Source of the DNA: Granulosicoccus sp045106855
GTDB taxonomy: Bacteria > Pseudomonadota > Gammaproteobacteria > Granulosicoccales > Granulosicoccaceae
DNA: 64,000 nucleotides
Assembly (NCBI GenBank): GCA_045106855.1
Contig: JBGCFI010000039.1
Coordinates: 1-64,000, forward strand
Direction: 5' to 3'
Position numbers and translations under genes: made by a program. Below are positions 17,500 to 25,356 of the stretch, one piece after another. A model generated the notes under the pieces. It worked only from the letters and a program-made list of their open reading frames with translations. It was not told the origin of the DNA and ran no database searches. How positions within the stretch are numbered: position 1 is the stretch's first letter; the number at the start of each line of letters is the position of its first letter.

Positions 17500-19776
17500 A
17501 TGCAAAGCAAAATCAGACCAGAACGTTCATGGCTTGCAGCTCCAGCAGTAGTGTTGTTAATTGCAGGCTGCAGCAGCGATACCAACTATGACTTCGAAGC
17601 CAGCAAGGAACAAGCTGCAGCCGATGTCACATCCAGAACCAACCCCCAAGCACTTTTCAATCCCGGAGACTCGGTGGTTCCGTTTCCCAACAATCTGTTT
17701 TTCATAGACAGCAATGATGGAACCCTCAACATCCCCATTGCTGCTGACGCCGACCAGACCCTGGCCAATCCGCAGGTTGCACTGAACCAGCAGGACGGAT
17801 TTTCTACCATCTCCCCCATCGTTACCCCCGTGTCCGAACCCCTGGATCCCGCATCACTTGTTATTGGCGACACGGTGCACATGTTTGAAGTCACTACCTT
17901 GCAACTGCCCGTTGACGGTACAACACCGGAACAAAGAGCCGGAGCGCGATCTGTTGTCACCGGCGTTGTAACCGACAGTATTGCCGAGCTGGCAGATGCC
18001 ACGCGGCTAAATGTTGCGGAAGTCGGTAACCAGCTGGTTATCTCACCGTTGCAACCGCTGAAACCTTCCACCAGCTATATGGTCGTTCTGACCAATGGCA
18101 TTATGGACACGCAAGGCAACGCGATGGAACGCAGCCTTTTATACGGTATTTTACAGGGCGACACGCCTCTGGGTAACAGTGATCTGGAGGCGCTGGTAAC
18201 CCCAGAAGCCCTCGCTACTCTTGCCACGCCGGAGGCTATTGAAGCGCTTGGGACCATTGAAGCTCTGCAAGCAGCAGGAACGCCTGAGGCGCTTCAGGCC
18301 GTGGCGATTCTGGAAGCGCTGGGAACATTGGAATCTCTAGAAGGCCTGCGAGGCATGGTAGGTTCTCATTCTGGAGTGTTGAGTAATCAACTGGATATCG
18401 ATCCGGCCAATGTGGTGCTTACCTGGGTATTTACTACCCAGTCGGTCCGTGAAGTTTTGCAGGCCGTCAAGGACATCAGCAATCCAACCTCACTGACACT
18501 CGCTGCAACAGGTGTAACAACGAGTCAGGCAGATTCACGATTGCAGGGCAAAGCTGATATCTACATTGGTGCATTGGATCTGCCCTATTATCAAACCGTG
18601 GTCGGAACTGACGGCAATCCGTTACCAGCTCTCAATGGATTCTGGAAGAACGCTGCTGACAATGTACCTGGCGCTACCGACAACAGCGGCAAACCAGACT
18701 ACACACCGTTAAAAACCGAAGACGTAAAAGTCCCTGTTGTTATGACCGTGCCTAATGCGGACTCTCTTGGTGGTGGCGCGATGCCGGACAGCGGCTGGCC
18801 TGTAACCATCTTTCAACATGGTATTACCGGTAACCGATCCTTGATGCTGGCTATTGCTGATGCGATGGCTGATGCCGGGCGCGCAGTCATCGCAATCGAC
18901 ATGCCTATGCATGGCTTGACAGATGCCACTAACCTGCTTCACGCCAGCAGCAATCCGTTCGGCCCCGACGAACGGACTTTCGACATAGATGTCCTGACTG
19001 TTGATCCGGATACAGGCGAACAGACTCAAGGACCTGATGGCGTTGCCGACCCCTCTGGAGCGCACTTCTACAACCTGCAGAATCTTGCAAATTCCAGAGA
19101 TAACTTGCGTCAGGCAACAGCGGACCTATTCGTGCTTACGGCCAACATCGGAAGTGCCAATGTTGACGGTATCAGCCTTGATGCCAGTAACCTCACCTTT
19201 GTCGGACACTCGCTTGGTGCGATTGTCGGTACCACAATGCTCTCTTACGAAAACAGCTTCCAGGCCGCGACAATCGGCATGGGCGGTGGCGGAATTTCAC
19301 GTCTGCTAGCCAACTCGGAAAGGTTCGGTCCGGTTATCAATGGTGGACTTGCCAGCGTTGGCATTGAAACCGGCTCTGTTGCGTACAACCAGTTCCTGAC
19401 GGCAGCGCAAACCATGATCGATTCCGGTGATCCAATAAACCATGCTGCGACGCTTGCCGCAGAAGGTAATACTCGCATCCATTTTATCGAAGTCATAGGA
19501 GATGCAGTCATACCAAACAGCGTTGCAACAGCGCCGTTGTCGGGCACTGAACCTTTGGTAAGACAATTGGGCTTACCGTCTGTGGACACAACCGTCGTCG
19601 ATAGTGGTGCAATCGTCAGATTCACCGAGGGTGATCACGGCTCACTGTTGTCGCCCGAGGCAAGCCTTGCAGCAACGGTAGAAATGCAGACGCAAATGGC
19701 TGGATTCGCAGCCTCTCGTGGCTCAGCGCTTCCAGTGGATAACACCAATAACGTCATTCAGGCTGTGGAAAACTAG
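17500..19776 (+). CDS. VolA / Pla-1-type surface lipase lipoprotein
   Basis: Lipoprotein of 758 residues. The lipobox is LIAGC with Cys24 as the lipidated residue. The N-terminal region (LFNPGDSVVPFPNNLFF) is the lipase N-domain, and the C-terminal half is an alpha/beta-hydrolase. The nucleophile Ser571 is in GHSLG; likely partners are Asp668 (GDAVIPN) and His713 (EGDHGSLL). VolA-like enzymes of Vibrio cleave lysophospholipids at the cell surface beside a FadL paralogue, and the same pairing is seen here. An Ala/Glu/Leu-rich repeat insert (18190-18357) interrupts the region between the two domains. Confidence 0.85.
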   Translation: MQSKIRPERSWLAAPAVVLLIAGCSSDTNYDFEASKEQAAADVTSRTNPQALFNPGDSVVPFPNNLFFIDSNDGTLNIPIAADADQTLANPQVALNQQDGFSTISPIVTPVSEPLDPASLVIGDTVHMFEVTTLQLPVDGTTPEQRAGARSVVTGVVTDSIAELADATRLNVAEVGNQLVISPLQPLKPSTSYMVVLTNGIMDTQGNAMERSLLYGILQGDTPLGNSDLEALVTPEALATLATPEAIEALGTIEALQAAGTPEALQAVAILEALGTLESLEGLRGMVGSHSGVLSNQLDIDPANVVLTWVFTTQSVREVLQAVKDISNPTSLTLAATGVTTSQADSRLQGKADIYIGALDLPYYQTVVGTDGNPLPALNGFWKNAADNVPGATDNSGKPDYTPLKTEDVKVPVVMTVPNADSLGGGAMPDSGWPVTIFQHGITGNRSLMLAIADAMADAGRAVIAIDMPMHGLTDATNLLHASSNPFGPDERTFDIDVLTVDPDTGEQTQGPDGVADPSGAHFYNLQNLANSRDNLRQATADLFVLTANIGSANVDGISLDASNLTFVGHSLGAIVGTTMLSYENSFQAATIGMGGGGISRLLANSERFGPVINGGLASVGIETGSVAYNQFLTAAQTMIDSGDPINHAATLAAEGNTRIHFIEVIGDAVIPNSVATAPLSGTEPLVRQLGLPSVDTTVVDSGAIVRFTEGDHGSLLSPEASLAATVEMQTQMAGFAASRGSALPVDNTNNVIQAVEN
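18190..18357 (+). repeat. Degenerate TPEAL/ALGTIE repeat within the lipase gene
   Basis: About seven degenerate copies of a 7-8 residue unit of the form (T/I)xEALxAL/ATL (for example TPEALATLA, TPEAIEALG, TIEALQAAG) sit between the N-terminal and hydrolase domains. They would form an extended amphipathic helix. DNA of the copies differs at many third positions, so the expansion is old. Confidence 0.7.
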
Positions 19777-19832
19777 TCAACGTCTCCCGCTATACCGAGA
19801 CCATCATGAATTTAACAACGAGGGCATCTTCG

Positions 19833-20396
19833 ATGATACGAACACTTTTTGTCATTTTCATGCTGGTCGCTGTGGGCAATGTGCATGCTGCAAAAGTTGC
19901 TGGCGTGGAGCTGCAAGAGAGCGTCTCAGCCGGTGAAACAGAACTTGTACTCAACGGTGCAGGTCTGCGCAAGAAACTCTTTTTCAAGCTCTACGTTGGC
20001 AGCCTGTATGTGAAGCAGGCTATGAAAGGGGCTAACGCTGAGTCCCTCGTTCAAGCCGATGAAAGTATGCTCATTCAACTTGACATCCTTTCGGATCTGC
20101 TCACCAGAGACAAGCTGATCAAGGCATTAAACGATGGCTTTGACAAATCTACCGGAGGTAACATCGCCCCCGTGGAAGAACAGGTATCGATCATGATCGA
20201 ATCGCTCAACCAACCGATAACACCGGGCGATATCTATCGGATAATGTATACGCCCGAATCAGGCACCACGGTCATGGTCGGTGATCAGACTCTGGCAACG
20301 TTGGAAGGTTTACCGTTCAAACAGGCAGTATTCGGAATCTGGCTGTCAAAGAATCCGGTGCAGTCATCACTGAAACAGGCGATGCTCGCGCAGTAA
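19833..20396 (+). CDS. Exported chalcone-isomerase-like fold protein
   Basis: Periplasmic protein of 187 residues with a clean signal peptide (MIRTLFVIFMLVAVGNVHA) and a single chalcone-isomerase-like domain (PF16036 type). The domain shows KVAGVELQESV, LVLNGAGLRKKLFFKLYVGSLYV, and a late LPFKQAVFGIWLSKNPV segment near the C-terminus. Proteins of this fold bind fatty acids in plants; the bacterial exported group is uncharacterised. An earlier ATG (19806) exists, but the ATG at 19833 has GAGGG eight bases upstream and starts exactly at the signal peptide. Position after fadL and the lipase suggests a periplasmic lipid carrier. Confidence 0.85.
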   Translation: MIRTLFVIFMLVAVGNVHAAKVAGVELQESVSAGETELVLNGAGLRKKLFFKLYVGSLYVKQAMKGANAESLVQADESMLIQLDILSDLLTRDKLIKALNDGFDKSTGGNIAPVEEQVSIMIESLNQPITPGDIYRIMYTPESGTTVMVGDQTLATLEGLPFKQAVFGIWLSKNPVQSSLKQAMLAQ

Positions 20397-20502
20397 TAAA
20401 GCATCATTACCTGCGCGAACATTTCTCTTACAAAATTGAGCTATTGTTGTAAAAACAAGCTCATCGTTTCCACCAATAGCAATACACAACCACAACCGAT
20501 AG

Positions 20503-22968
20503 CTAATTGATACCGGCAAGATCGGGCTGCGGTGCAGAAGTACCTGATTGCAGCACTTCATTCGGAAAATCGTCGACCATGACTACGCGTTTTGTTGCCT
20601 CGGCCGCGCGTAACAGCAGTTCGGCCTCTTCCTGGTTGATCACGTCTTCAGCAGTTAATTGTTGCAGCCAGGTTGCGTAGTCCATTCCGTACGGGATGTC
20701 TCGGCGTGTGGCCTTGAGCTTTCGTTCAGCACTATCGGCAGCCAGTACGCAGCGCAACGCGTGTTCGATACTGCCTGTTGCATCTTCAGGATCATCACTG
20801 ACGTACACGCCACTAGTCAACCTGTCACGAGCCTCTGACTCGCTGAGAAGGATCTGGGCACAGGCTTGTGTCAGTCTGTCATTAGGTGTGCGATATCTGC
20901 GTCCCAATGGAAACACAATTCCTCGTAACACCAGCCCAATGGGCGTATTAGGAAAATTTCTGAGAATCTGATCCAGTGCCACTTGAGTTTCAAACAGGGC
21001 ATGGCGAACGGACCATTCCAATAACGGTTGATCGGCATCCGGGCGACCAGTATCTTCGAAGCGCTTGAGCACGGCTGAGGCCATATACATGTGCATAAGA
21101 CCATCTGCGAAGCGCCCTGAGAGCATCTCTTTACGTTTGAGTCCCCCACCAAGAAACAACATGGCAAAGTCTGCCAGGAACGAATAAGCGGCACTCATGC
21201 GAGCTAGTCGCCGATAATATTTTGCGTTGGGTCCAACAATCGGGGAATCCGCAAACATACCTTTGGTCAATCCATGAAACAGTGAACGTGCACCGTTCTG
21301 AATGGCGTAACCAACATGCCCCATCAGAGCTTCGTCAAAACTCTCCAGGGCCTCTTGTTTGTTCGGTAGAGACGCCGCTGTAATTTCATCCATTAACCAG
21401 GGATGACAACGAATGGCTCCCTGTCCGAAAATAATAAGACTGCGAGTAAGTATATTGGCGCCTTCTACCGTAATCCCTACCGGAATTGCCTGATACGGCC
21501 TGCCCATAAAGTTGCCGGGGCCCATGCAAATACCCTTTCCGCCGATAATGTCCATGCCGTCATTGACCACAAGGCGCATGTTTTCAGTGTTGTAGTACTT
21601 GAGAATTGCGGAGACGACCGATGGCTTCTCTCCCTGATCCAGGGCTGCGCAAGTCAGCCGCCGTCCGGCATCCATGGTATAGGTCAGGCCGGCTATTCTT
21701 CCTAGAACCTCCTCTATACCTTCAAACTTTCCAATCGGAAGATTGAACTGTTTGCGAACGCGGGAATAGGCTCCGACATAACGCGCTGCGACCTTACCCG
21801 ACGCAACGCCGTTACTTGGCAATGAAATACCACGGCCCACTGACAGTGATTCCATCAACATTCGCCAGCCCTGCCCAACCATAGGTTGCCCGCCGATAAC
21901 CCAGTCCATTGGAATAAACACATCATTACCGCTGTTGGGTCCATTCATGAAAGCCTGATTCAAGGGGAAGTGGCGGCGACCAATATTCACCCCAGGTGTG
22001 TTCGTCGGGATGAGTGCGCAGGTAATTCCAAGTTCCTCGGTATCACCGAGCAGCTTGTCGGGATCATAGGCCTTGAACGCCAGACCAAGCAGCGTTGCTA
22101 CCGGACCGAGCGTGATGTAGCGTTTCTCCCACGTTACACGCATACCCAACACTTGCTGACCTTCGAACTCACCCATGCAGACAATGCCAAAATCAGGCAT
22201 GGCCCCAGCATCAGAACCTGCGGAGGGCCCGGTTAGCGCAAAACACGGCAACTCCTTACCCACGGCCAGCCGCGGCAGATAGTAGTCCTTCTGTTCTTCT
22301 GTACCGTAGTGCAATAGCAACTCTGCAGGACCCAGGGAATTGGGTACCATGACGCTAACCGCACCGGTAACGCTGCGAGTAGCCAGCTTACTGACAACTT
22401 CGGAGTGTGCCATCGCAGAAAAGCCCAGCCCGCCGTACTCTTTCGGGATGACCATACCCAGAAAGCCTTCACCCTTAATGAAAGCCCAAACGTCCGGAGG
22501 CAAATCATTAAGCTCGTAGGTAATCTGCCAGTCGTCCATCATGGCGCACAACTTATCAGCTGGCCCATCAACAAACGCCTGTTCCTCTGCTGTCAGTGTG
22601 GCTTCGGGATAATTAGTAAGAATTTTCCAGTTCGGAGACCCTCGAAACAGCTCGGCTTCCCACCAAACAGTCCCTGCATCGATAGCCGCCCGCTCGGTTT
22701 CCGACATAGGCGGCAACACGGCACGGACATACTTGAGAACCGGCAAACTCACCAGTCGCTGGCGTAAAACGCGCACGTTGAACAACACTGCAACCACAAT
22801 GACTAGCCCGGTCAGCAAAATGCCACCAATGCCTGCCAGGTGGCCGAATACGGATGCGAAAAAGAGAATACCAGCGCCTAATGCGGTGGCAATAGGCAGA
22901 CTGAGCCTTACCTTCGACACTGTGAGCAATGTGAGCGCAAGGACGATCAACCAGAAAATAATACCCAT
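20503..22968 (-). CDS. fadE: Acyl-CoA dehydrogenase FadE, long membrane-anchored type
   Basis: Catalyses the first, FAD-dependent step of fatty-acid beta-oxidation. At about 821 residues it matches the long FadE type of E. coli (814), not the usual 380-residue family. The N-terminus has two hydrophobic segments. Then comes the acyl-CoA dehydrogenase core with PKEYGGLGF, the ALTGPSAGSDAG FAD/substrate segment, ITVEGANILTRSLIIFGQGA and a long C-terminal extension. ATG at 22968 has GGGAG five bases upstream; the open frame extends to a GTG at 23019 without ribosome sites. It converges with the lipase/FadL/chalcone-isomerase-like genes, giving a uptake-to-oxidation set. Confidence 0.93.
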   Translation of the reverse strand: MGIIFWLIVLALTLLTVSKVRLSLPIATALGAGILFFASVFGHLAGIGGILLTGLVIVVAVLFNVRVLRQRLVSLPVLKYVRAVLPPMSETERAAIDAGTVWWEAELFRGSPNWKILTNYPEATLTAEEQAFVDGPADKLCAMMDDWQITYELNDLPPDVWAFIKGEGFLGMVIPKEYGGLGFSAMAHSEVVSKLATRSVTGAVSVMVPNSLGPAELLLHYGTEEQKDYYLPRLAVGKELPCFALTGPSAGSDAGAMPDFGIVCMGEFEGQQVLGMRVTWEKRYITLGPVATLLGLAFKAYDPDKLLGDTEELGITCALIPTNTPGVNIGRRHFPLNQAFMNGPNSGNDVFIPMDWVIGGQPMVGQGWRMLMESLSVGRGISLPSNGVASGKVAARYVGAYSRVRKQFNLPIGKFEGIEEVLGRIAGLTYTMDAGRRLTCAALDQGEKPSVVSAILKYYNTENMRLVVNDGMDIIGGKGICMGPGNFMGRPYQAIPVGITVEGANILTRSLIIFGQGAIRCHPWLMDEITAASLPNKQEALESFDEALMGHVGYAIQNGARSLFHGLTKGMFADSPIVGPNAKYYRRLARMSAAYSFLADFAMLFLGGGLKRKEMLSGRFADGLMHMYMASAVLKRFEDTGRPDADQPLLEWSVRHALFETQVALDQILRNFPNTPIGLVLRGIVFPLGRRYRTPNDRLTQACAQILLSESEARDRLTSGVYVSDDPEDATGSIEHALRCVLAADSAERKLKATRRDIPYGMDYATWLQQLTAEDVINQEEAELLLRAAEATKRVVMVDDFPNEVLQSGTSAPQPDLAGIN

Positions 22969-23299
22969 AAAAACTCCCAAAGCTAAGAATTCCATGCCAA
23001 TGTGAACAACCATAAGCACTGGTCATGCCGCCCTGCCATTATGATACTAAGACAGCGAAACGCCGGGCGACAAGTTCGTGACGTCCCAGAAAAGACGGGA
23101 CGGCTCGTAAATCGGATATAGTTTCTACGTTGCCGCGCGCATCTTGTAGTTACATACATGCCAGAAAAACACCTGCAACGACAGGAACAGTACCTTTAAA
23201 CCTCAAACAAAAATTTTCAAAAAAGCGCAATCCACGTCTTTTTAATCCTATCCTCCAACCTTCTTACGACACTGATAACAGTCCCTTTCCCAAGCATCC
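22969..23299. other. Divergent intergenic region fadE-folE
   Basis: About 330 bases separate the fadE and folE starts and should contain both promoters. The half nearest folE is A/T-rich with homopolymer runs, which suits a promoter, but no hexamer pair is good enough to call. I do not see a FadR- or PsrA-type operator I could defend. Confidence 0.45.
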
Positions 23300-23848
23300 A
23301 TGGACAAAATGAAACAATCGTTCGCCGATATTATCGAAACCGTCGGAGAAGACATCACCCGAGACGGATTACGCGACACCCCGGAACGCGCCGCCAAAGC
23401 CATGCAATTTCTCACGCAAGGCTACGAACAGACACTGGAACAAGTCGTTAACGGTGCCATTTTCGAATCTGACAGCGATGAGATGGTAATAGTTCGGGAT
23501 ATTGAACTGTATTCCCTTTGTGAGCACCATATGTTGCCGTTCATCGGTAAGTGCCATGTCGCCTACCTGCCTCGAGGCAAAGTCATCGGACTGTCAAAAA
23601 TAGCCCGTATCGTGGACATGTATGCAAGACGATTACAAATTCAGGAATCACTGACCAAACAAATTGCCACTGCGGTTCTAGAAGTAACAGACGGCCTGGG
23701 CGTTGGCGTCATTGTCGAATCTCAACACATGTGCATGATGATGCGAGGCGTGCAGAAACAGAACTCATCCATGACAACGTCTGCCATGCTCGGCAGGTTT
23801 CGGGCGGACATCAACACCCGCAACGAATTCCTCCAGCTAGTCAGGTAG
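23300..23848 (+). CDS. folE: GTP cyclohydrolase I
   Basis: Converts GTP to 7,8-dihydroneopterin triphosphate, the first step of tetrahydrofolate and pterin synthesis. The 182-residue protein is the compact bacterial form without N-terminal extension. Zinc ligands are visible: Cys74 and His77 in LCEHHM and Cys145 in QHMCMMMRG. The DTPERAAKAM segment is family-typical. It starts with ATG, lies alone on the plus strand and is followed by a small hairpin with a T-run. Confidence 0.97.
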   Translation: MDKMKQSFADIIETVGEDITRDGLRDTPERAAKAMQFLTQGYEQTLEQVVNGAIFESDSDEMVIVRDIELYSLCEHHMLPFIGKCHVAYLPRGKVIGLSKIARIVDMYARRLQIQESLTKQIATAVLEVTDGLGVGVIVESQHMCMMMRGVQKQNSSMTTSAMLGRFRADINTRNEFLQLVR

Positions 23849-23869
23849 TCCTGATCAGACATTTTTTTT
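23841..23869 (+). terminator. Possible folE intrinsic terminator
   Basis: Arms TCAGG (23841-23845) and CCTGA (23850-23854) form a small hairpin over the folE stop codon, and eight T residues follow at 23862-23869. The stem is short and the T-run starts seven bases after it, so efficiency is doubtful. Confidence 0.4.
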
Positions 23870-23925
23870 AAGTCCGCGAAATTATCTGGTCAAACACCGC
23901 CGCCAGCAGTCGTCTTAGCCTACAG

Positions 23926-24084
23926 GACCGAACAAGCCAAAGGGTCCAGTGACATGCGCGAGTATGTCACCCTTCGCACACAGGCTCCACAATCTGAACG
24001 TTGTGGTGGCTCGGTCCATAACGATGAATGACGCCGGCACCTTATCCCCTTCAGCAAGGGAGTTATCGGATGAGATTGTGGAGC
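23926..24084. ncRNA. Highly structured intergenic element of unknown type
   Basis: Several perfect or near-perfect stems are nested in 160 bases between two convergent genes. GTGACAT (23949-23955) pairs with ATGTCAC (23964-23970). GCTCCACAATCT (23984-23995) pairs with AGATTGTGGAGC (24073-24084), a perfect 12-bp closing stem. Inside it CGTTGTGG (23999-24006) pairs with CCATAACG (24016-24023) with one G-U, and CCCTT pairs with AAGGG around 24046-24060. The result is a branched structure of about 100 nt with a preceding hairpin. It could be a small RNA, a structured 3' UTR of the minus-strand enolase-superfamily gene (stop 7 bases away) or a miniature mobile element with 12-bp inverted ends. Confidence 0.4.
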
Positions 24085-24090
24085 AAGCCT

Positions 24091-25254
24091 TTACTGGGCA
24101 ATCTCGTACTGTGCAATAAAATCAGGATCAGGCGTCACACCAATACCTGCTCCTTCAGGAATGCGAACTTTTCCATCGCGTTTAACCTGTGCCTGGATGT
24201 CCAGCGGCTCGATTAGCAAATGATCACGAAATCGATTTTCAGTGGTGTCGAATTCCAGCATCGGCTCCCAAGGGTGCAGGCCGCCAGGCATGGGTGGCAT
24301 CGCAGCCAGCAGCTGTATATTTGTCGCGACAGCAATGGCAGAGCCCCAGACGTGATTTATGACAGGTGTGAAGTGAGCATGACAAAGGGCCAACACTCTC
24401 AAGTACTCGCTGATGCCACCCAGCGCGCATACTTCAGGCTGCGCGATGTCCAGCCCCCGATTCTCAAGAATGGAACGCCATCCCCAACGATTGAACTCAG
24501 CCTCGCCACCTGAGATGTTTACGTTGAGCCCGGCGCGAAGCTCACGGTAACCATCAAGATCCTCAGGAGCAACCGGCTCTTCAAACCAATAGGCGCCCAG
24601 CTCATCAAGCGCACGTCCCACATAGAATGCATCCGATGTGGTGTAGCAATGATTGGCATCGACCATGAACCGTGCGTCACCGACTTCCTCGGCCACGGCC
24701 TGACAAAGCAGAACATCAGACTTCGGACCCAGCCCGGTTTTCATTTTCGTGGCGGTAAAGCCCATGTCGATAATGGCAGCAGCCTCGTCCTTGAACCTGG
24801 CAACGTGATTCTCGACACTTTCACGCTTGAGCATCATCCCATACCCATAGGCCACTATTTCCGTGCGGTGCGCACCACCGATGAGTTTATGCAGTGGCAG
24901 CTTAGCTACTTTGCCCGCAATGTCCCACAACGCAATGTCTACTCCTGAAAGTGACTGCATAGGCATGCCCTTTTGCCCATGATCGCGCAACAGGTTGTAC
25001 ACCTTATGCCAGATTACATCCCGATCCATCGGGTCCATACCCAACACCAGAGGCTGAATGACCTTCTCTACGATGCACTTATTCGCAATTGCCACGTTAC
25101 CAGGGCCAAAACACTCACCCCAACCCGTTATGCCGACATCAGTAACAACCTCGACCAGATGTGCCGTACGTTTTGCATAGAATTGCTGCGAATAGCCAAG
25201 TTCCTCAGGCATATCGCATTGCAGAATATGGCTTTTAATTTCAATGATTTTCAT
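24091..25254 (-). CDS. Mandelate racemase/muconate lactonizing enzyme family protein, D-galactarolactone cycloisomerase-like
   Basis: Cytosolic Mg-dependent enolase-superfamily enzyme of 387 residues acting on a sugar acid or its lactone. Catalytic residues fit the MR group: Lys170-x-Lys172 (TKMKTG), metal ligands Asp199 (MVDANH), Glu225 (FEEPV) and Glu251 (SGGEAEF), and His301 (INHVWG). From memory the sequence follows the Agrobacterium D-galactarolactone cycloisomerase closely at SGVDIALWDI, HVWG and EPMLEFDTTENRFR, but substrate assignment is inference. ATG at 25254 has AGGGA seven bases upstream; the frame opens earlier at 25284. No sugar-acid transporter or dehydratase lies next to it. 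Confidence 0.8.
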   Translation of the reverse strand: MKIIEIKSHILQCDMPEELGYSQQFYAKRTAHLVEVVTDVGITGWGECFGPGNVAIANKCIVEKVIQPLVLGMDPMDRDVIWHKVYNLLRDHGQKGMPMQSLSGVDIALWDIAGKVAKLPLHKLIGGAHRTEIVAYGYGMMLKRESVENHVARFKDEAAAIIDMGFTATKMKTGLGPKSDVLLCQAVAEEVGDARFMVDANHCYTTSDAFYVGRALDELGAYWFEEPVAPEDLDGYRELRAGLNVNISGGEAEFNRWGWRSILENRGLDIAQPEVCALGGISEYLRVLALCHAHFTPVINHVWGSAIAVATNIQLLAAMPPMPGGLHPWEPMLEFDTTENRFRDHLLIEPLDIQAQVKRDGKVRIPEGAGIGVTPDPDFIAQYEIAQ

Positions 25255-25356
25255 GGCGCTGTCCCTGCCTGAGTGTCGAGCCACTCAGCAAGTTTAATCT
25301 CCAGGTGTGTTACCGATAAACAATACCACCAAGGACGCCGACTCTTTGCCGACTGA

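Noticed and set aside
20437..20466. Bidirectional terminator between the chalcone-isomerase-like gene and fadE
   Set aside because: TGAGC and GCTCA arms with TTGT/ACAA inside can pair only with a five-base bulge and no T-run follows, so it is too weak to call.
23984..24084. Integron attC site
   Set aside because: The branched palindrome has the right size, but the terminal GTTRRRY/RYYYAAC core sites are not present and no gene cassettes or integrase are nearby.
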